Part shown: piece after piece, positions 36,001 to 44,332 of the stretch | Layout: each line of letters starts with the position of its first letter | Numbering within the stretch: the stretch's first letter is position 1 | NCBI RefSeq assembly: GCF_021735925.1 | Contig: NZ_WMEA01000001.1 | Coordinates: 278,501 to 342,500, forward strand | Reading direction: 5' to 3' | DNA length: 64,000 bases | Origin: Loktanella sp. M215 | GTDB taxonomy: Bacteria > Pseudomonadota > Alphaproteobacteria > Rhodobacterales > Rhodobacteraceae | The notes under the pieces: generated by a model | Seen by the model: only the letters and a program-made list of their open reading frames with translations | What the model was told of the DNA's origin: nothing | The model's database searches: none | Program-made: the position numbers and the translations under genes

Positions 36001-36156
36001 ATCGGGGGGCTGGTGACATCCACGTTGCTCAGTCTGCTGGTCATTCCGGTGGTCTATACCTTCATCGACGATCTTGAGCAGGTCGTCGCGCGCCGTTTCA
36101 GAGTCAAGGGAGCCGAAGGCGCGGGTCCTCATGATCGGATCGTCAAAGACCGGTGA
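33055..36156 (+). CDS. RND multidrug efflux transporter permease (AcrB/HAE-1 family)
   Basis: The 1033-residue protein has the duplicated layout of twelve helices and two large periplasmic loops. The proton-relay helix 4 reads VVGILVDDAIVEVENIERHM, keeping both aspartates. GIVSKNSILLVDYALEAR marks the second repeat. A GSASSGGMGGGSATSS stretch near 585-600 is a Gly/Ser-rich loop. Substrates cannot be read from sequence. Confidence 0.95.
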   Translation: MNMSAWAIRNPVPPILAFLLLTVMGLMAFNRLDVQNFPDMSLPTITISASLEGAAAAQLETEVARKIEDQLTGLSQLDSVTTTITDGSVNISVAFAVGKDVQIAADEVQSAVDQARSDLPSEMNAPTVSKSSLSGGPLITYVVSSDKLGDAELSWFIDNDLKRALMSVDGVGEVGRLGGVDREIHVTLNPLLLNGLGLSTSDVNSALDAVQRDLSGGKAEIGDVSQSVRVLAASESVADLRATPIPLPNGSWVRLDELGTVTDTNADISSLAYLNGQPVIAAQIKRLTGYSDIEVTENARAAVEAFAAANPQVTITEAYNTILPTEQNYDASMTMLYEGAIIAVIVVFLFLMEWRGTMLAAIALPLSIIPTFLVMDYLDYSLNTVTLLALSLVVGILVDDAIVEVENIERHMQMGKPAYEASMEAADEIGLAVIATSFTLIAVFMPTAFMGGVIGIIFKQFGITASVAVFFSLLVARLITPMMAAYMMQAKPEAEKPDGIIMRSYLTLIRGALRRRWIPVLGVIAFFGLTIFMLGHLSTGFFPASDSSQTQVNITTAPGTTIAETDAVSRRVSDAVVGVDHVLAVFQATGSASSGGMGGGSATSSVTAATIVVDLTNIDDRDVTQTEIEASLREAVQDIPGARIEVGSGGNGTQLQITMAGDNSDTLEQAATDLEEEVRANIQGIGNVTSSASIQSPEIVITPDLAVAASYGVTSQGISDAIRVATSGAYDSALSKLNLPERQIPIRVTLDDQARQSLEQIKQLPVAGVDGNVTLGAIADVSMGSSPSQINRLDRSRNVSVTIELNGRGLSDVNAEVARLSSYQTLPAGVSLVEQGDIKQQSELFTNFATAMALGIFCVYAVLVLLFNDFLQPVTILTALPLALGGALFPLVVTGTSFSMPAVIGLLLLMGIVSKNSILLVDYALEARKTGMNRFDALVDACHKRARPIVMTTVAMSAGMLPAALGLVEGDPSFRQPMATVVIGGLVTSTLLSLLVIPVVYTFIDDLEQVVARRFRVKGAEGAGPHDRIVKDR

Positions 36157-36557
36157 TGCGATTTATGCAGCAACACTTTCGATTGCATCGCCTCTTTGGC
36201 ACATCACATCCCGATGACGGCTCAAATTCGTGATATTGCCGCGATCAGTCAGGCACTGCCCGGCACTGCCCTGTCGTCCGCAAAGCAGACCTCTGTGCAA
36301 ATCGCAGCGAACGTTCACGTCCCGCCCAAGCCTAAAAATTTGATGCCGTTGGATTTTTTTTGCTCGACAAAGAACTCCCCCGGCCCTTTTCCAGCCCCTT
36401 ACCAGTCAAACTGCGGCCAACTGGAAGCCAGACGTCGGCCAGCCAGAGGGTGCCGAAACCATGACGATGCGTCGCACGCCAAACTTGGCGTCAGCGGACG
36501 TCGCGACGGCTCATCTGGCAGACACCATTTGATTTTAGAACCCGATCAATACATCGG
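36157..36557. other. intergenic region between convergent efflux and TRAP operons
   Basis: No gene is supported. It separates two converging operons. A T-run at 36355-36361 is the only notable feature and could belong to a terminator, but I do not see a clean stem. Confidence 0.55.
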
Positions 36558-37886
36558 TCAAAGCAGTGCTGTCGCCGTTGCCGGCAAAAGCGCGACGACG
36601 AGCAGCACGAGCAGCATGACTCCGATGAACGGCAGCGTGGCGGCAAATATCTGCTCAACCGTGACATCGGGATCGTTCAGCGTGTTGTGCACCGTGAAGA
36701 CGGAAATGCCAAACGGCGGTGTCAGCAATCCGATCTCGACCGCCAGCACGGTGATGATGCCAAAGTGGCTGAGGTCGATGCCAAGGCCCTGCGCGATCGG
36801 GGCCGCAATCGGGACCATGATCAACAGGATCGACGTGCTGTCGAGGATCATGCCCATCGCAAGGATGATGACGGCATAAAAGAACAGGAAACCCAGCGGG
36901 GAAAATCCGCCTGCCCGCACCAGGTCGGCGATGGCATTGGGCAGGCCCGCGATGGACAGCATGCGGGAATAATAGCTGGCAGCAATCAGCAGGACGAGGA
37001 TCGCGACAGAGATCGCGCCTGTCTGCTTCATCACCAGCCACATCTTGCCGCCACCAAGGCTGCGCCGCCAGAGCGCGATGACCAGCGCACCAAAGGCGCC
37101 GATTCCGCCCGCCTCGGTCGGTGTGAAGAAGCCGGAATAAAGACCGCCCAGCACCAGCATCACCAGCAGGATGATCGGGATCAGCTTGGCGAACATGGTG
37201 CCGGCTGACATGTTCGGTCCGGTGCGATCCAGCCGTTTGGCGCGGGCTGCGGCCGGATCGGTATAGACGAACCCCGGAAACGCAACAGACACGCCCATCA
37301 GCATCACGACAAAGCCCACGGCCAGCAGGACGCCGGGGATCAGGCCCGCGATGAACATGCCGCCGATGCTGACCTCGGCCAGCACGCCGTAGATGATCAG
37401 CAGCAGGCTGGGCGGGATCAGCATCCCCAGGACCGAACTGCCCGCGACGGTCCCTGCGGCAAAGGCCGGGCGGTAGCCGTGCCGTGTCATCTCGGGCACC
37501 GCGACACGGGTAAAGACGGCCGCAGACGCCATGGAGACGCCAGTGACGGCGGCGAAGATCGTGTTCGCGGCGACGGTCGCGACACCCAGACCGCATAGCA
37601 CGCGGCGCAGCAACTCCTCTGCCACCTCGAAAGTGTCGCGGCCTACGTTGGAGACGCTGACCAGCAGGCCCATCAGCACGAACAGCGGGATGGTGGCAAA
37701 GAGGTAATCCGCGATGCCGCTATAGGCGGTCAGTTCCAGCATCTTGAACGCAAGTCCGCTGTTGTCGCGGATGATCCAGATGCCGAGGAAGCCCACCGCG
37801 AACAGCGCGTAGGCGATCTGCAGCCCCAGCAGGACGAGTCCGACCAGCAGAGCGATCAGCAGAAAACCGATCGTCAGGGTCGTCAT
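36558..37886 (-). CDS. TRAP transporter large permease (DctM family)
   Basis: The 442-residue protein is very hydrophobic with about twelve helices. VSMASAAVFTRVAVPEM and GTVAGSSVLGMLIPPS are typical DctM motifs, as is GFFTPTEAGGIGAFGALV. It overlaps the small permease by ATGA. It imports a small organic acid together with sodium, using the binding protein encoded upstream. Confidence 0.95.
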   Translation of the reverse strand: MTTLTIGFLLIALLVGLVLLGLQIAYALFAVGFLGIWIIRDNSGLAFKMLELTAYSGIADYLFATIPLFVLMGLLVSVSNVGRDTFEVAEELLRRVLCGLGVATVAANTIFAAVTGVSMASAAVFTRVAVPEMTRHGYRPAFAAGTVAGSSVLGMLIPPSLLLIIYGVLAEVSIGGMFIAGLIPGVLLAVGFVVMLMGVSVAFPGFVYTDPAAARAKRLDRTGPNMSAGTMFAKLIPIILLVMLVLGGLYSGFFTPTEAGGIGAFGALVIALWRRSLGGGKMWLVMKQTGAISVAILVLLIAASYYSRMLSIAGLPNAIADLVRAGGFSPLGFLFFYAVIILAMGMILDSTSILLIMVPIAAPIAQGLGIDLSHFGIITVLAVEIGLLTPPFGISVFTVHNTLNDPDVTVEQIFAATLPFIGVMLLVLLVVALLPATATALL

Positions 37887-38452
37887 GCGGCACCGCCCGG
37901 CGCGCGCCACATCATCGCGGCACGGTAGAGGCAGGCCAGCAACGCCACGGCGCAGCCCAGCACCGTAATCGCGCGGAACGGCAGCGTTGGAATGGTGAAC
38001 ACGCCCTGCACGCCGAAAAACTCCGCCGTAGTGAAGGCGTTGACCGTATTGGGCCAGGACGCCCAGAGGATTAGTGCAAAGACCAGCGCGCCGATCAGCG
38101 CGAAAAGTGTGTCCAGCACGCGCGCGGCACCGGGGCTGGCGCTGCCGATCCGGCGGATCAGGAAATCGGCGCGGGTCAGACGTCCCTGCATCACGGCAGC
38201 GGCAATCTGCAGAAAGACGATCGCGACGACCGATCGGCCCGCAATTTCCGCGACCCCGGTGATCGGCGCGTTGAAGAAGTTGCGCCCGATCACGTCGAAC
38301 ACGATCATCACCATCATCAATCCGATCCAGATGGTGCCGATGGCGGACATCAGGTTTGCCACGCTGCCCAACGCGGCCCCGACAGGAGCCGTGGCAAAGG
38401 ACGGGGCGGAATCTGTCTTGATCTCGGTCTCTTCTGCCATCGCCCTCACCAT
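37883..38452 (-). CDS. TRAP transporter small permease (DctQ family)
   Basis: The 189-residue protein has four helices. WIGLMMVMIVFDVIGRNFFNAPI and SVVAIVFLQIAAAVMQGRLTRAD (as separate motifs) are typical of DctQ. A second start at 38440 (MAEETE) is possible and has GAGGG upstream. It lies 52 bp after the binding-protein gene. Confidence 0.9.
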   Translation of the reverse strand: MVRAMAEETEIKTDSAPSFATAPVGAALGSVANLMSAIGTIWIGLMMVMIVFDVIGRNFFNAPITGVAEIAGRSVVAIVFLQIAAAVMQGRLTRADFLIRRIGSASPGAARVLDTLFALIGALVFALILWASWPNTVNAFTTAEFFGVQGVFTIPTLPFRAITVLGCAVALLACLYRAAMMWRAPGGAA

Positions 38453-38504
38453 GTCATGGTATTGGCCCGGCCCCGGCGTGCGGGGCGCGGGCCGTCGTTC
38501 AGGT

Positions 38505-39557
38505 TCAGCGGTTCGCGTCCCAGTCGCGCCCCGGCGTCACGCCATTGTCGCGCAGTGCCTGGAAATAGGCGGCCAGCACGGTCATGCCGTCCTCGCCGGT
38601 CTGCTCCAGCCAAGGGGCCACGATGTCAGGCAGATTGGCGATCCACTTGGCCTTTTCTTCTGGTGCCAGTTCATGCACCTGAAGGCCGGCCGCCTGCATC
38701 TCGGTCATGGCCTTGGTCGCGAGTTCGGTGACGTAGTCGCCATGAGCGGTAGAGGTCACCTTGGCCGCGGCCAAGAACGCCTCCTGCACCGGGGCCGGCA
38801 GACCGTCGAAGAAGTCCTTGTTCGCGGCGATCGCGCCGAAATACATCGATCCCAGCCCGACGCGGGTCAGGTCGGGGGCAACTTCATACACGCGGGTCGG
38901 CAGGATGCCCGACGCGAAGGACAGCGTGCCTTCGGTCACGCCGGTCTGGATGTTGGTGTAATAGGTGGTCAGCGCCCCGTCGACGGGCGTGGCCCCTGTC
39001 CCCTGCAGCCAGTTTGCCGAAGTGCCGGGCGCGTTCAGTTTGCGGTTCTGCAGGTCTTCCATCGTGTTGATCGGAAAATTGGCGTAGATGTCATAGCTGT
39101 CAGTGATCAGCGATGACAGCGGCACCATGTTCTGCGCGGTCCAGCTGTCGTGCAGGGCGGGCAGGTTGGCAGAGAGATCGTCGAAGATCTTGATCAGCAG
39201 CTTGTGGTCCTCGGTCGCAAAGGGCGTGAAGTAGGTCACGTTCTGCAAGGGCATCGCCGCCCCTTCCCAGACCGTGCCGACCATGCCCACGTCGACGATA
39301 CCGTCGCTGACGGCCGCCCGCGTGTCGGTGAATTTATACAGCGTGCCGCCGTAGGATTCGTTCCACTCGACCTTGTACTCACCCTTTTCGGCAAGGATGC
39401 GATCCACCTCGGGCTGGAACGCGTTCTTCATCGCGTAAACCCAGATGTTTGCCTCGGGGTGGCTGGACCCGATGTTGACGGTGACGGTGTCCTGCGCAAA
39501 GGCCGTGCCGGCCAAGAGCGTCAGGGCGGTGCTGGCGAAGAGTGTCCTGATGGTCAT
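38505..39557 (-). CDS. TRAP transporter substrate-binding protein (DctP family)
   Basis: The 350-residue protein has a clear signal peptide (FASTALTLLAGTAFAQ). NIGSSHPEANIWVYAMKN starts the mature domain, and LQNRKLNAPGTSANWLQGTG carries the conserved arginine region that grips the substrate carboxylate. It lies 33 bp downstream of the molybdenum hydroxylase large subunit, so transport and oxidation genes appear cotranscribed. Confidence 0.92.
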   Translation of the reverse strand: MTIRTLFASTALTLLAGTAFAQDTVTVNIGSSHPEANIWVYAMKNAFQPEVDRILAEKGEYKVEWNESYGGTLYKFTDTRAAVSDGIVDVGMVGTVWEGAAMPLQNVTYFTPFATEDHKLLIKIFDDLSANLPALHDSWTAQNMVPLSSLITDSYDIYANFPINTMEDLQNRKLNAPGTSANWLQGTGATPVDGALTTYYTNIQTGVTEGTLSFASGILPTRVYEVAPDLTRVGLGSMYFGAIAANKDFFDGLPAPVQEAFLAAAKVTSTAHGDYVTELATKAMTEMQAAGLQVHELAPEEKAKWIANLPDIVAPWLEQTGEDGMTVLAAYFQALRDNGVTPGRDWDANR

Positions 39558-39590
39558 GATGTTCCTCCCTTGTGGGCGCGTTGGCCCGGT

Positions 39591-41972
39591 TCAGTCTGTC
39601 AGTTTTCCAAGTCCGCGCAGCACCCGCTCGGGTGTGAACGGCATTGCCGTCACCTCCCCCCCCAGCGGGCGCAGTGCGTCATTGATCGCATTCATCACGG
39701 CAGCGGCGGCGCCTGCCGTCCCCGCCTCGCCCGCGCCCTTTGCGCCAAGGTCGCTTTCCAGCGTCGGCGTCTCGACGTGGGCGATGATCATGTCGGGCAT
39801 TTCACCGGCCATCGGCACAAGATAGTCGGCCATCGACCCGTTCAGCAGTTGCCCCTCGGCATCGTAATGCAGTTCTTCGAACAGGGCGGCGCCCAGCCCC
39901 TGCACGATGCCGCCCCGGATCTGTTCGTCGACCAGCTGCGGATTGATGACGCGGCCGCAATCCTCGACGCACCAGTGCTTCAGCAGCGTGACGGCGCCGG
40001 TGTCGGTGTCGACCTCGACGTAAGACGCCTGCACGCCGTTGGTGAAGGCAAAGGGGTAGTCGGCGGGCGTGTAATGCCGGGTCTGCACCAACTCGCGCGG
40101 CAGCCCCTTGGGCAAGGTGTCGCCCCGGAAATAGACGATGCGGCCCAATTCCGCGAGCGGCATGCGGTCGGCCCCGTCGGCCATGTCCACCACCGCGCCG
40201 TCGCGGATGTCGAGCGTGTCGGACGCAGATTGCAGCATCGCGCCTGCGACCTCAAGAATGGCGCCGCGCAGGGCGCGTGCGGCCTGCAACGCCGCCTCAC
40301 CGCCGATGCCTGCCCCGCGAGACGCCCACGTGCCGCCGCCGTAGGGCGTGGACTGGGTGTCACCGGTGATGATGCGGACCGCGCTGGGCAGGACACCGAC
40401 GCCTTCGGCAACGATCTGCGACAGCATGGCCTCGGTCCCCTGCCCCTGCTCGGTGACCGACGACGCGGCGACGATGCTGCCGTCCGGGTCCATCCGCACG
40501 GTGCAGCCGTCCTGCGCCGAGATCCGCGCACCGCCGATGCCATACATGAAGGGCGACGGGTTCGTCAGTTCGATGAAGCTCGCGATCCCGATACCACGCA
40601 CGACGCCACGCGCCTTTGCCTCGGCCTGATCGGCGCGCAGGGCGTCGTAGTCCATCAAGGTGATCAGCTTGTCGAGGCTCGCATGATGCGACAGCCCCTC
40701 GAACCGCATCTTGGCAGGAGACACGGCAGGATAGGCGTCGTCGGCAAACAGGTTGCGACGGCGGATTTCCACCGGGTCCATGCCCAGCTTTGCCGCCGCC
40801 ATGTCCACCAGACCTTCGGTCACGGTGACGGCGATGGGGTGGCCTACGGCGCGATACTGACTGGTCGGCGTCTTGTTCTGAAACACGACAGTCGTCTTGG
40901 CACGGTAGTCCTTAAAGTCGTAAGGCCCGCCGCACAGGTTCACGACCTGATTGCCCTCGATGGCAGAGGTGCGGGGATAGACAGAATAGGCCCCGATCGC
41001 AGTCCAGTCGTCGATGTCGAAGGCGAGGATCTTGCCGTCCTTGTCCACCGCGATGCGCCCCCAGATCTCGTGATCGCGGGCGTGGATGTCGGTGGTGAAG
41101 CTTTCCAGCCGGTCGGCGATGAACTTGACCGGCCGCGCCATGATCTTGGCGATGGCCGCGGTCGCGATCTCGTCCGGATAGATGTGGACCTTGATGCCAT
41201 AGGACCCGCCGACGTCACCGCAAACTACCCGGACGCGGGATTCCGGCAGGTCGAGGTGTTGCGCCAGCACGACCTGGATCATGTGGGGCGCCTGCGTGGC
41301 GTGCCAGGCGGTCATCTGCCCTTCGCCGGGGTTCCAGTCAACGAGGATGGACCGCGGTTCCAGCGTGACGCCGGTATGTCGCCCGGTCTGGAAATGCGCC
41401 TCGACCACGGTATGCGCGGCAGCAAAGACCGCATCCACGTCGCCTTCGTCGTGCTGGCGCTGAAAGGCGAGGTTGTCGCCCATGTCCGGGTGCAGGACCG
41501 GCGTCGCCTCGTCCAGCGCGGTCATCATGTCGGTGACCTCTGGCAAGGTCTCGTAGTCGACGTCGACCAGCGCTGCGCCATCCTCTGCCGCCGCTCGGGT
41601 CGAGGCCACGACAGCGGCGAGAGGCTCGCCGACCCAGCAGGCGCGGTCCACGGCGATGGCGTGCTCGGGCGGCGACTTCAGCCCCTTGAGGTGCGCAAGT
41701 GTGCCGACCCAAGGCGTGCAGACCGCAGCAATCTCGGCCCCGGTGAAGACCCGCAGCACGCCCTTGACGGCCAGCGCCCCGGTCGCGTCGATCCCGGTGA
41801 TCTTCGCATGGGCATGGGGGCTACGCACGAAGGCGACGTGCACCATGCGCGGCAACACCATGTCATCAACGTATTGCCCGCGCCCCTGCACCAGACGCTT
41901 GGCGTTCGGGCGCGGCACCGTCTTGCCGATATAGCTGTTGGGCCGGTCCGGGTTGCCGAAGGGGGAATTCAT
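39591..41972 (-). CDS. molybdenum hydroxylase large subunit (xanthine oxidase / CoxL family)
   Basis: The 793-residue protein starts at 41972 overlapping the small subunit by ATGA. RLVQGRGQYVDDM at the N-terminus, VVCGDVGGSYGIKVHIYPDE, and the C-terminal GAKGAGEAGTAGAAAAV (holding the catalytic Glu) are family marks. The loop that in CO dehydrogenase reads AYRCSFR is TSQYRAVGHPIAV here, so it is not a CO dehydrogenase. It hydroxylates an unknown substrate with a molybdopterin-cytosine cofactor. A dedicated TRAP importer follows. Confidence 0.92.
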   Translation of the reverse strand: MNSPFGNPDRPNSYIGKTVPRPNAKRLVQGRGQYVDDMVLPRMVHVAFVRSPHAHAKITGIDATGALAVKGVLRVFTGAEIAAVCTPWVGTLAHLKGLKSPPEHAIAVDRACWVGEPLAAVVASTRAAAEDGAALVDVDYETLPEVTDMMTALDEATPVLHPDMGDNLAFQRQHDEGDVDAVFAAAHTVVEAHFQTGRHTGVTLEPRSILVDWNPGEGQMTAWHATQAPHMIQVVLAQHLDLPESRVRVVCGDVGGSYGIKVHIYPDEIATAAIAKIMARPVKFIADRLESFTTDIHARDHEIWGRIAVDKDGKILAFDIDDWTAIGAYSVYPRTSAIEGNQVVNLCGGPYDFKDYRAKTTVVFQNKTPTSQYRAVGHPIAVTVTEGLVDMAAAKLGMDPVEIRRRNLFADDAYPAVSPAKMRFEGLSHHASLDKLITLMDYDALRADQAEAKARGVVRGIGIASFIELTNPSPFMYGIGGARISAQDGCTVRMDPDGSIVAASSVTEQGQGTEAMLSQIVAEGVGVLPSAVRIITGDTQSTPYGGGTWASRGAGIGGEAALQAARALRGAILEVAGAMLQSASDTLDIRDGAVVDMADGADRMPLAELGRIVYFRGDTLPKGLPRELVQTRHYTPADYPFAFTNGVQASYVEVDTDTGAVTLLKHWCVEDCGRVINPQLVDEQIRGGIVQGLGAALFEELHYDAEGQLLNGSMADYLVPMAGEMPDMIIAHVETPTLESDLGAKGAGEAGTAGAAAAVMNAINDALRPLGGEVTAMPFTPERVLRGLGKLTD

Positions 41973-42469
41973 GCCACCCCTCCATCCGCGCGCGCCTGTG
42001 CGACGCTTTCGATCGCGTCGACGATCGCCTCGTATCCGGTGCAGCGGCAATAGTTGCCGGACAGGTGTTCGCGGATCGTGGCCCGGTCGGGCACGCCGCC
42101 CACGGCCAGCAGATCGGCGGCGGCGACCAGCATGCCCGGCGTGCAGAAGCCGCACTGCAGCGCGTTGCGCGCGACGAAGGCGGCCTGCAGGTCGCTGACG
42201 CTGCCATTGTCGCTCAGGCCCTCGATCGTCCAGACCTCTGCCCCGTCGGCCTGTGCGGCCAGCATCAGGCAGCCGCGCACCGCCTGCCCGTCGACCCGCA
42301 CGGTGCAGGCCCCGCAGACGCCGTGTTCGCAACTGGCATGCGCCCCGGTCAGCCCCAGATCGAGGCGCAGGAAATCCACGAGGTGGCGGCCCGCCGGCAC
42401 GCGGGCCTCGACCGCCTCGCCGTTCACGGTCAGGGCGATGTCGATGCGGTCGGTGAAAGTGGCGGTCAT
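41969..42469 (-). CDS. molybdenum hydroxylase 2Fe-2S small subunit (CoxS-like)
   Basis: The 166-residue protein binds two 2Fe-2S clusters: CEHGVCGAC...GC in the plant-ferredoxin-like half, and CGFCTPGM...NYCRCTGY in the helical half. It overlaps both neighbours by four bases. It passes electrons from the molybdenum site to the FAD subunit. Confidence 0.95.
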   Translation of the reverse strand: MTATFTDRIDIALTVNGEAVEARVPAGRHLVDFLRLDLGLTGAHASCEHGVCGACTVRVDGQAVRGCLMLAAQADGAEVWTIEGLSDNGSVSDLQAAFVARNALQCGFCTPGMLVAAADLLAVGGVPDRATIREHLSGNYCRCTGYEAIVDAIESVAQARADGGVA

Positions 42470-43299
42470 GCGGACTCTCCGTTCAGGTCGGCGATTGCAC
42501 GTTCCAGCAGAACGCCGGCCAGATGGCGGCGGTAGGCGGCACTGGCCTGCGTGTCGGACGGCGGGTCAAGGGCGTCGCGCAGGGCTGCGACCGCGCCCGC
42601 CACATCGCCCCCATCCAGCTTGTCCATCGCCGCCGTCGCCAGTTCCGGGTGCGTCCCGACCGAGATGCAGACGATCCGGTGCCCTGCCTTGCGGCGCACG
42701 ACGCAGAGCCCTGCCAGAGCGTAATCGCCGGACCTGCGGGCCAGTTCATGGATCACCTGACGCTCGCCCTCCTCGGCCACTGGCAGGCTGAGTGCGGTCA
42801 GGATTTCGCCCTCGCGCAGCGTCGTCTCGAACACGCCGGTAAAGAAATCAGCGGCGGGAATGTCACGCACGCCGTCCGGTCCGTTCACATGGATCGTCGC
42901 ATCCAACGCCAGCACGCACGCGGGAAATTCAGCGGCCGGGTCCGCATGGGCCAAGGCGCCGCCGATGGTGCCACGATTCCGGATCGCAGCGTGGGCGATC
43001 AGGTCCGTTGCCTTGCGCAACAAGGGTGCATGTTGCGCGATCAGAGCATCGCTCGCCACTTCAGCATGTCGGGTCAGGGCACCGATCCGCAGACGGTCGC
43101 CTTCGCGCGCAACACCTTTCAGCGCGGCAATATGATTGATGTCGACCAGCAGGTCGCCGGTGCTGAGACGCATATTCATCGCGGCGACAAGACTTTGCCC
43201 GCCCGCCAGCACGCGCGCCATTCCATCGCCCTGCGCCAGAAGATCCAGCGCATGACGCAAATCCACAGCGCGGGCATAGCCACCAACCGATGCTTTCAC
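42466..43299 (-). CDS. molybdenum hydroxylase FAD subunit (CoxM-like)
   Basis: The protein has 277 residues from a GTG at 43299, which has GGGAGGAGG upstream; longer starts would enter the operator region. FAD motifs are AGGQSLVAAMNMRL and RNRGTIGGALAHADPAAE. It is the first gene of the operon that continues with the small and large subunits and the TRAP genes. Confidence 0.92.
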   Translation of the reverse strand: MKASVGGYARAVDLRHALDLLAQGDGMARVLAGGQSLVAAMNMRLSTGDLLVDINHIAALKGVAREGDRLRIGALTRHAEVASDALIAQHAPLLRKATDLIAHAAIRNRGTIGGALAHADPAAEFPACVLALDATIHVNGPDGVRDIPAADFFTGVFETTLREGEILTALSLPVAEEGERQVIHELARRSGDYALAGLCVVRRKAGHRIVCISVGTHPELATAAMDKLDGGDVAGAVAALRDALDPPSDTQASAAYRRHLAGVLLERAIADLNGESA

Positions 43300-43341
43300 C
43301 GCATCCCTCCTCCCGTTCGCGTCGCGCCCTCCAGCACGATT

Positions 43342-43378
43342 GTTGATCAATCGATCAACCTTATTGATCATACGATCA
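43342..43378. promoter_or_regulatory. paired palindromic operators for the TetR regulator
   Basis: Two dyads lie between the divergent genes: GTTGATCAATCGATCAAC (43342-43359, perfect 7-bp arms) and TGATCATACGATCA (43365-43378). Their centres are 21 bp apart, two helical turns. This is where the adjacent TetR-family protein would be expected to bind and repress both directions. Confidence 0.7.
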
Positions 43379-43435
43379 TTAGTTGGCACAACATTGCAAG
43401 TGGTATTTTTGGGCCGATCGTATCAAGGAGCGACC

Positions 43436-44044
43436 ATGGACAACGAGACCGCCCCAGACCGCCGCCGCCTACCCCCAGACGAGCGTCGACGCCAGATCGT
43501 GGACGGGGCCGTGGCGTTCTTTGCCGACGTCGGGCTTGACGGCAACACGCGTGACCTGGCCAAACGGCTGGGCGTCACGCAGTCCCTGCTGTTCAACTAC
43601 TTCGCTTCCAAATCCGACCTGCTCGAAGCGGTCTATGAACACGTCTACCTCAACCGCTTGTCCGACGACTGGCCGACCCTTCTGACGGACCGCGACCGGT
43701 CAATCCGCGACCGCGTGCTGCAGTTCTACGACGCCTACAGCAAGCTGATCTTTCAGTATGAATGGATGCGGATCTTCATGTTCTCGGGTCTGGCAGGCGC
43801 GGAATTGAATCGGCGCTATCTGGATCATTTGCGGCAGGTCATCTTCATCCCCCTGCTGGCCGAAATGCAGGCGGCGTCCCGTCATCCGGACAAGGTCCAG
43901 ATGGAGGATCTGTGGAACCTGCACGGCGGCATCGTCTATATCGGCATCCGCCAGCACATCTATCAGGTCCCCTGCCCCGCGAACCCGACCGAGGCCATCA
44001 CACGCGCCGTCGATCGCTTTCTCACGGCGTTCGACGTCAGATGA
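43436..44044 (+). CDS. TetR/AcrR-family transcriptional regulator
   Basis: The 202-residue protein starts at 43436 with AAGGAGCG upstream. The N-terminal helix-turn-helix reads RRRQIVDGAVAFFADVGL and RDLAKRLGVTQSLLFNYFASKSDLLEAVYEH (split blocks). The C-terminal ligand domain is not assignable. It is divergent from the hydroxylase-TRAP operon and presumably responds to its substrate. Confidence 0.9.
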   Translation: MDNETAPDRRRLPPDERRRQIVDGAVAFFADVGLDGNTRDLAKRLGVTQSLLFNYFASKSDLLEAVYEHVYLNRLSDDWPTLLTDRDRSIRDRVLQFYDAYSKLIFQYEWMRIFMFSGLAGAELNRRYLDHLRQVIFIPLLAEMQAASRHPDKVQMEDLWNLHGGIVYIGIRQHIYQVPCPANPTEAITRAVDRFLTAFDVR

Positions 44045-44332
44045 ATTGAAATTCAAGGATCATTGCAGAGTCAGAACCGAATTTCCGGTTCTGGTGGGAT
44101 CGTAGATCCCTCTCGCAGACAGATGTCTTTCGTCGCGGCAAACCAAGCCTGGCGCCGAGTGTATTCAGTGACATGACCGGAACACATAGCCGGTTTGCGC
44201 CGCGTAGGCCGTTTGGCTGGAACTGATGATCCACATCGCGCGTAAGCTGTGTGGGCCGTCTCTGCGCTGGCGTGTGTCGCACGAACAACAATCCGCCACG
44301 GCGTCCCTGTCCGAATTCATCTGGTGAGGCGC

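Noticed and set aside
39150..42053. A 967-codon open frame on the plus strand opposite the hydroxylase large subunit
   Set aside because: It is a GC-rich mirror of a well-supported minus-strand enzyme and has no family motifs, signal or ribosome site.
39591..43299. Aerobic CO dehydrogenase
   Set aside because: The active-site loop lacks the AYRCSFR-type motif; the enzyme belongs to the wider molybdenum hydroxylase family.
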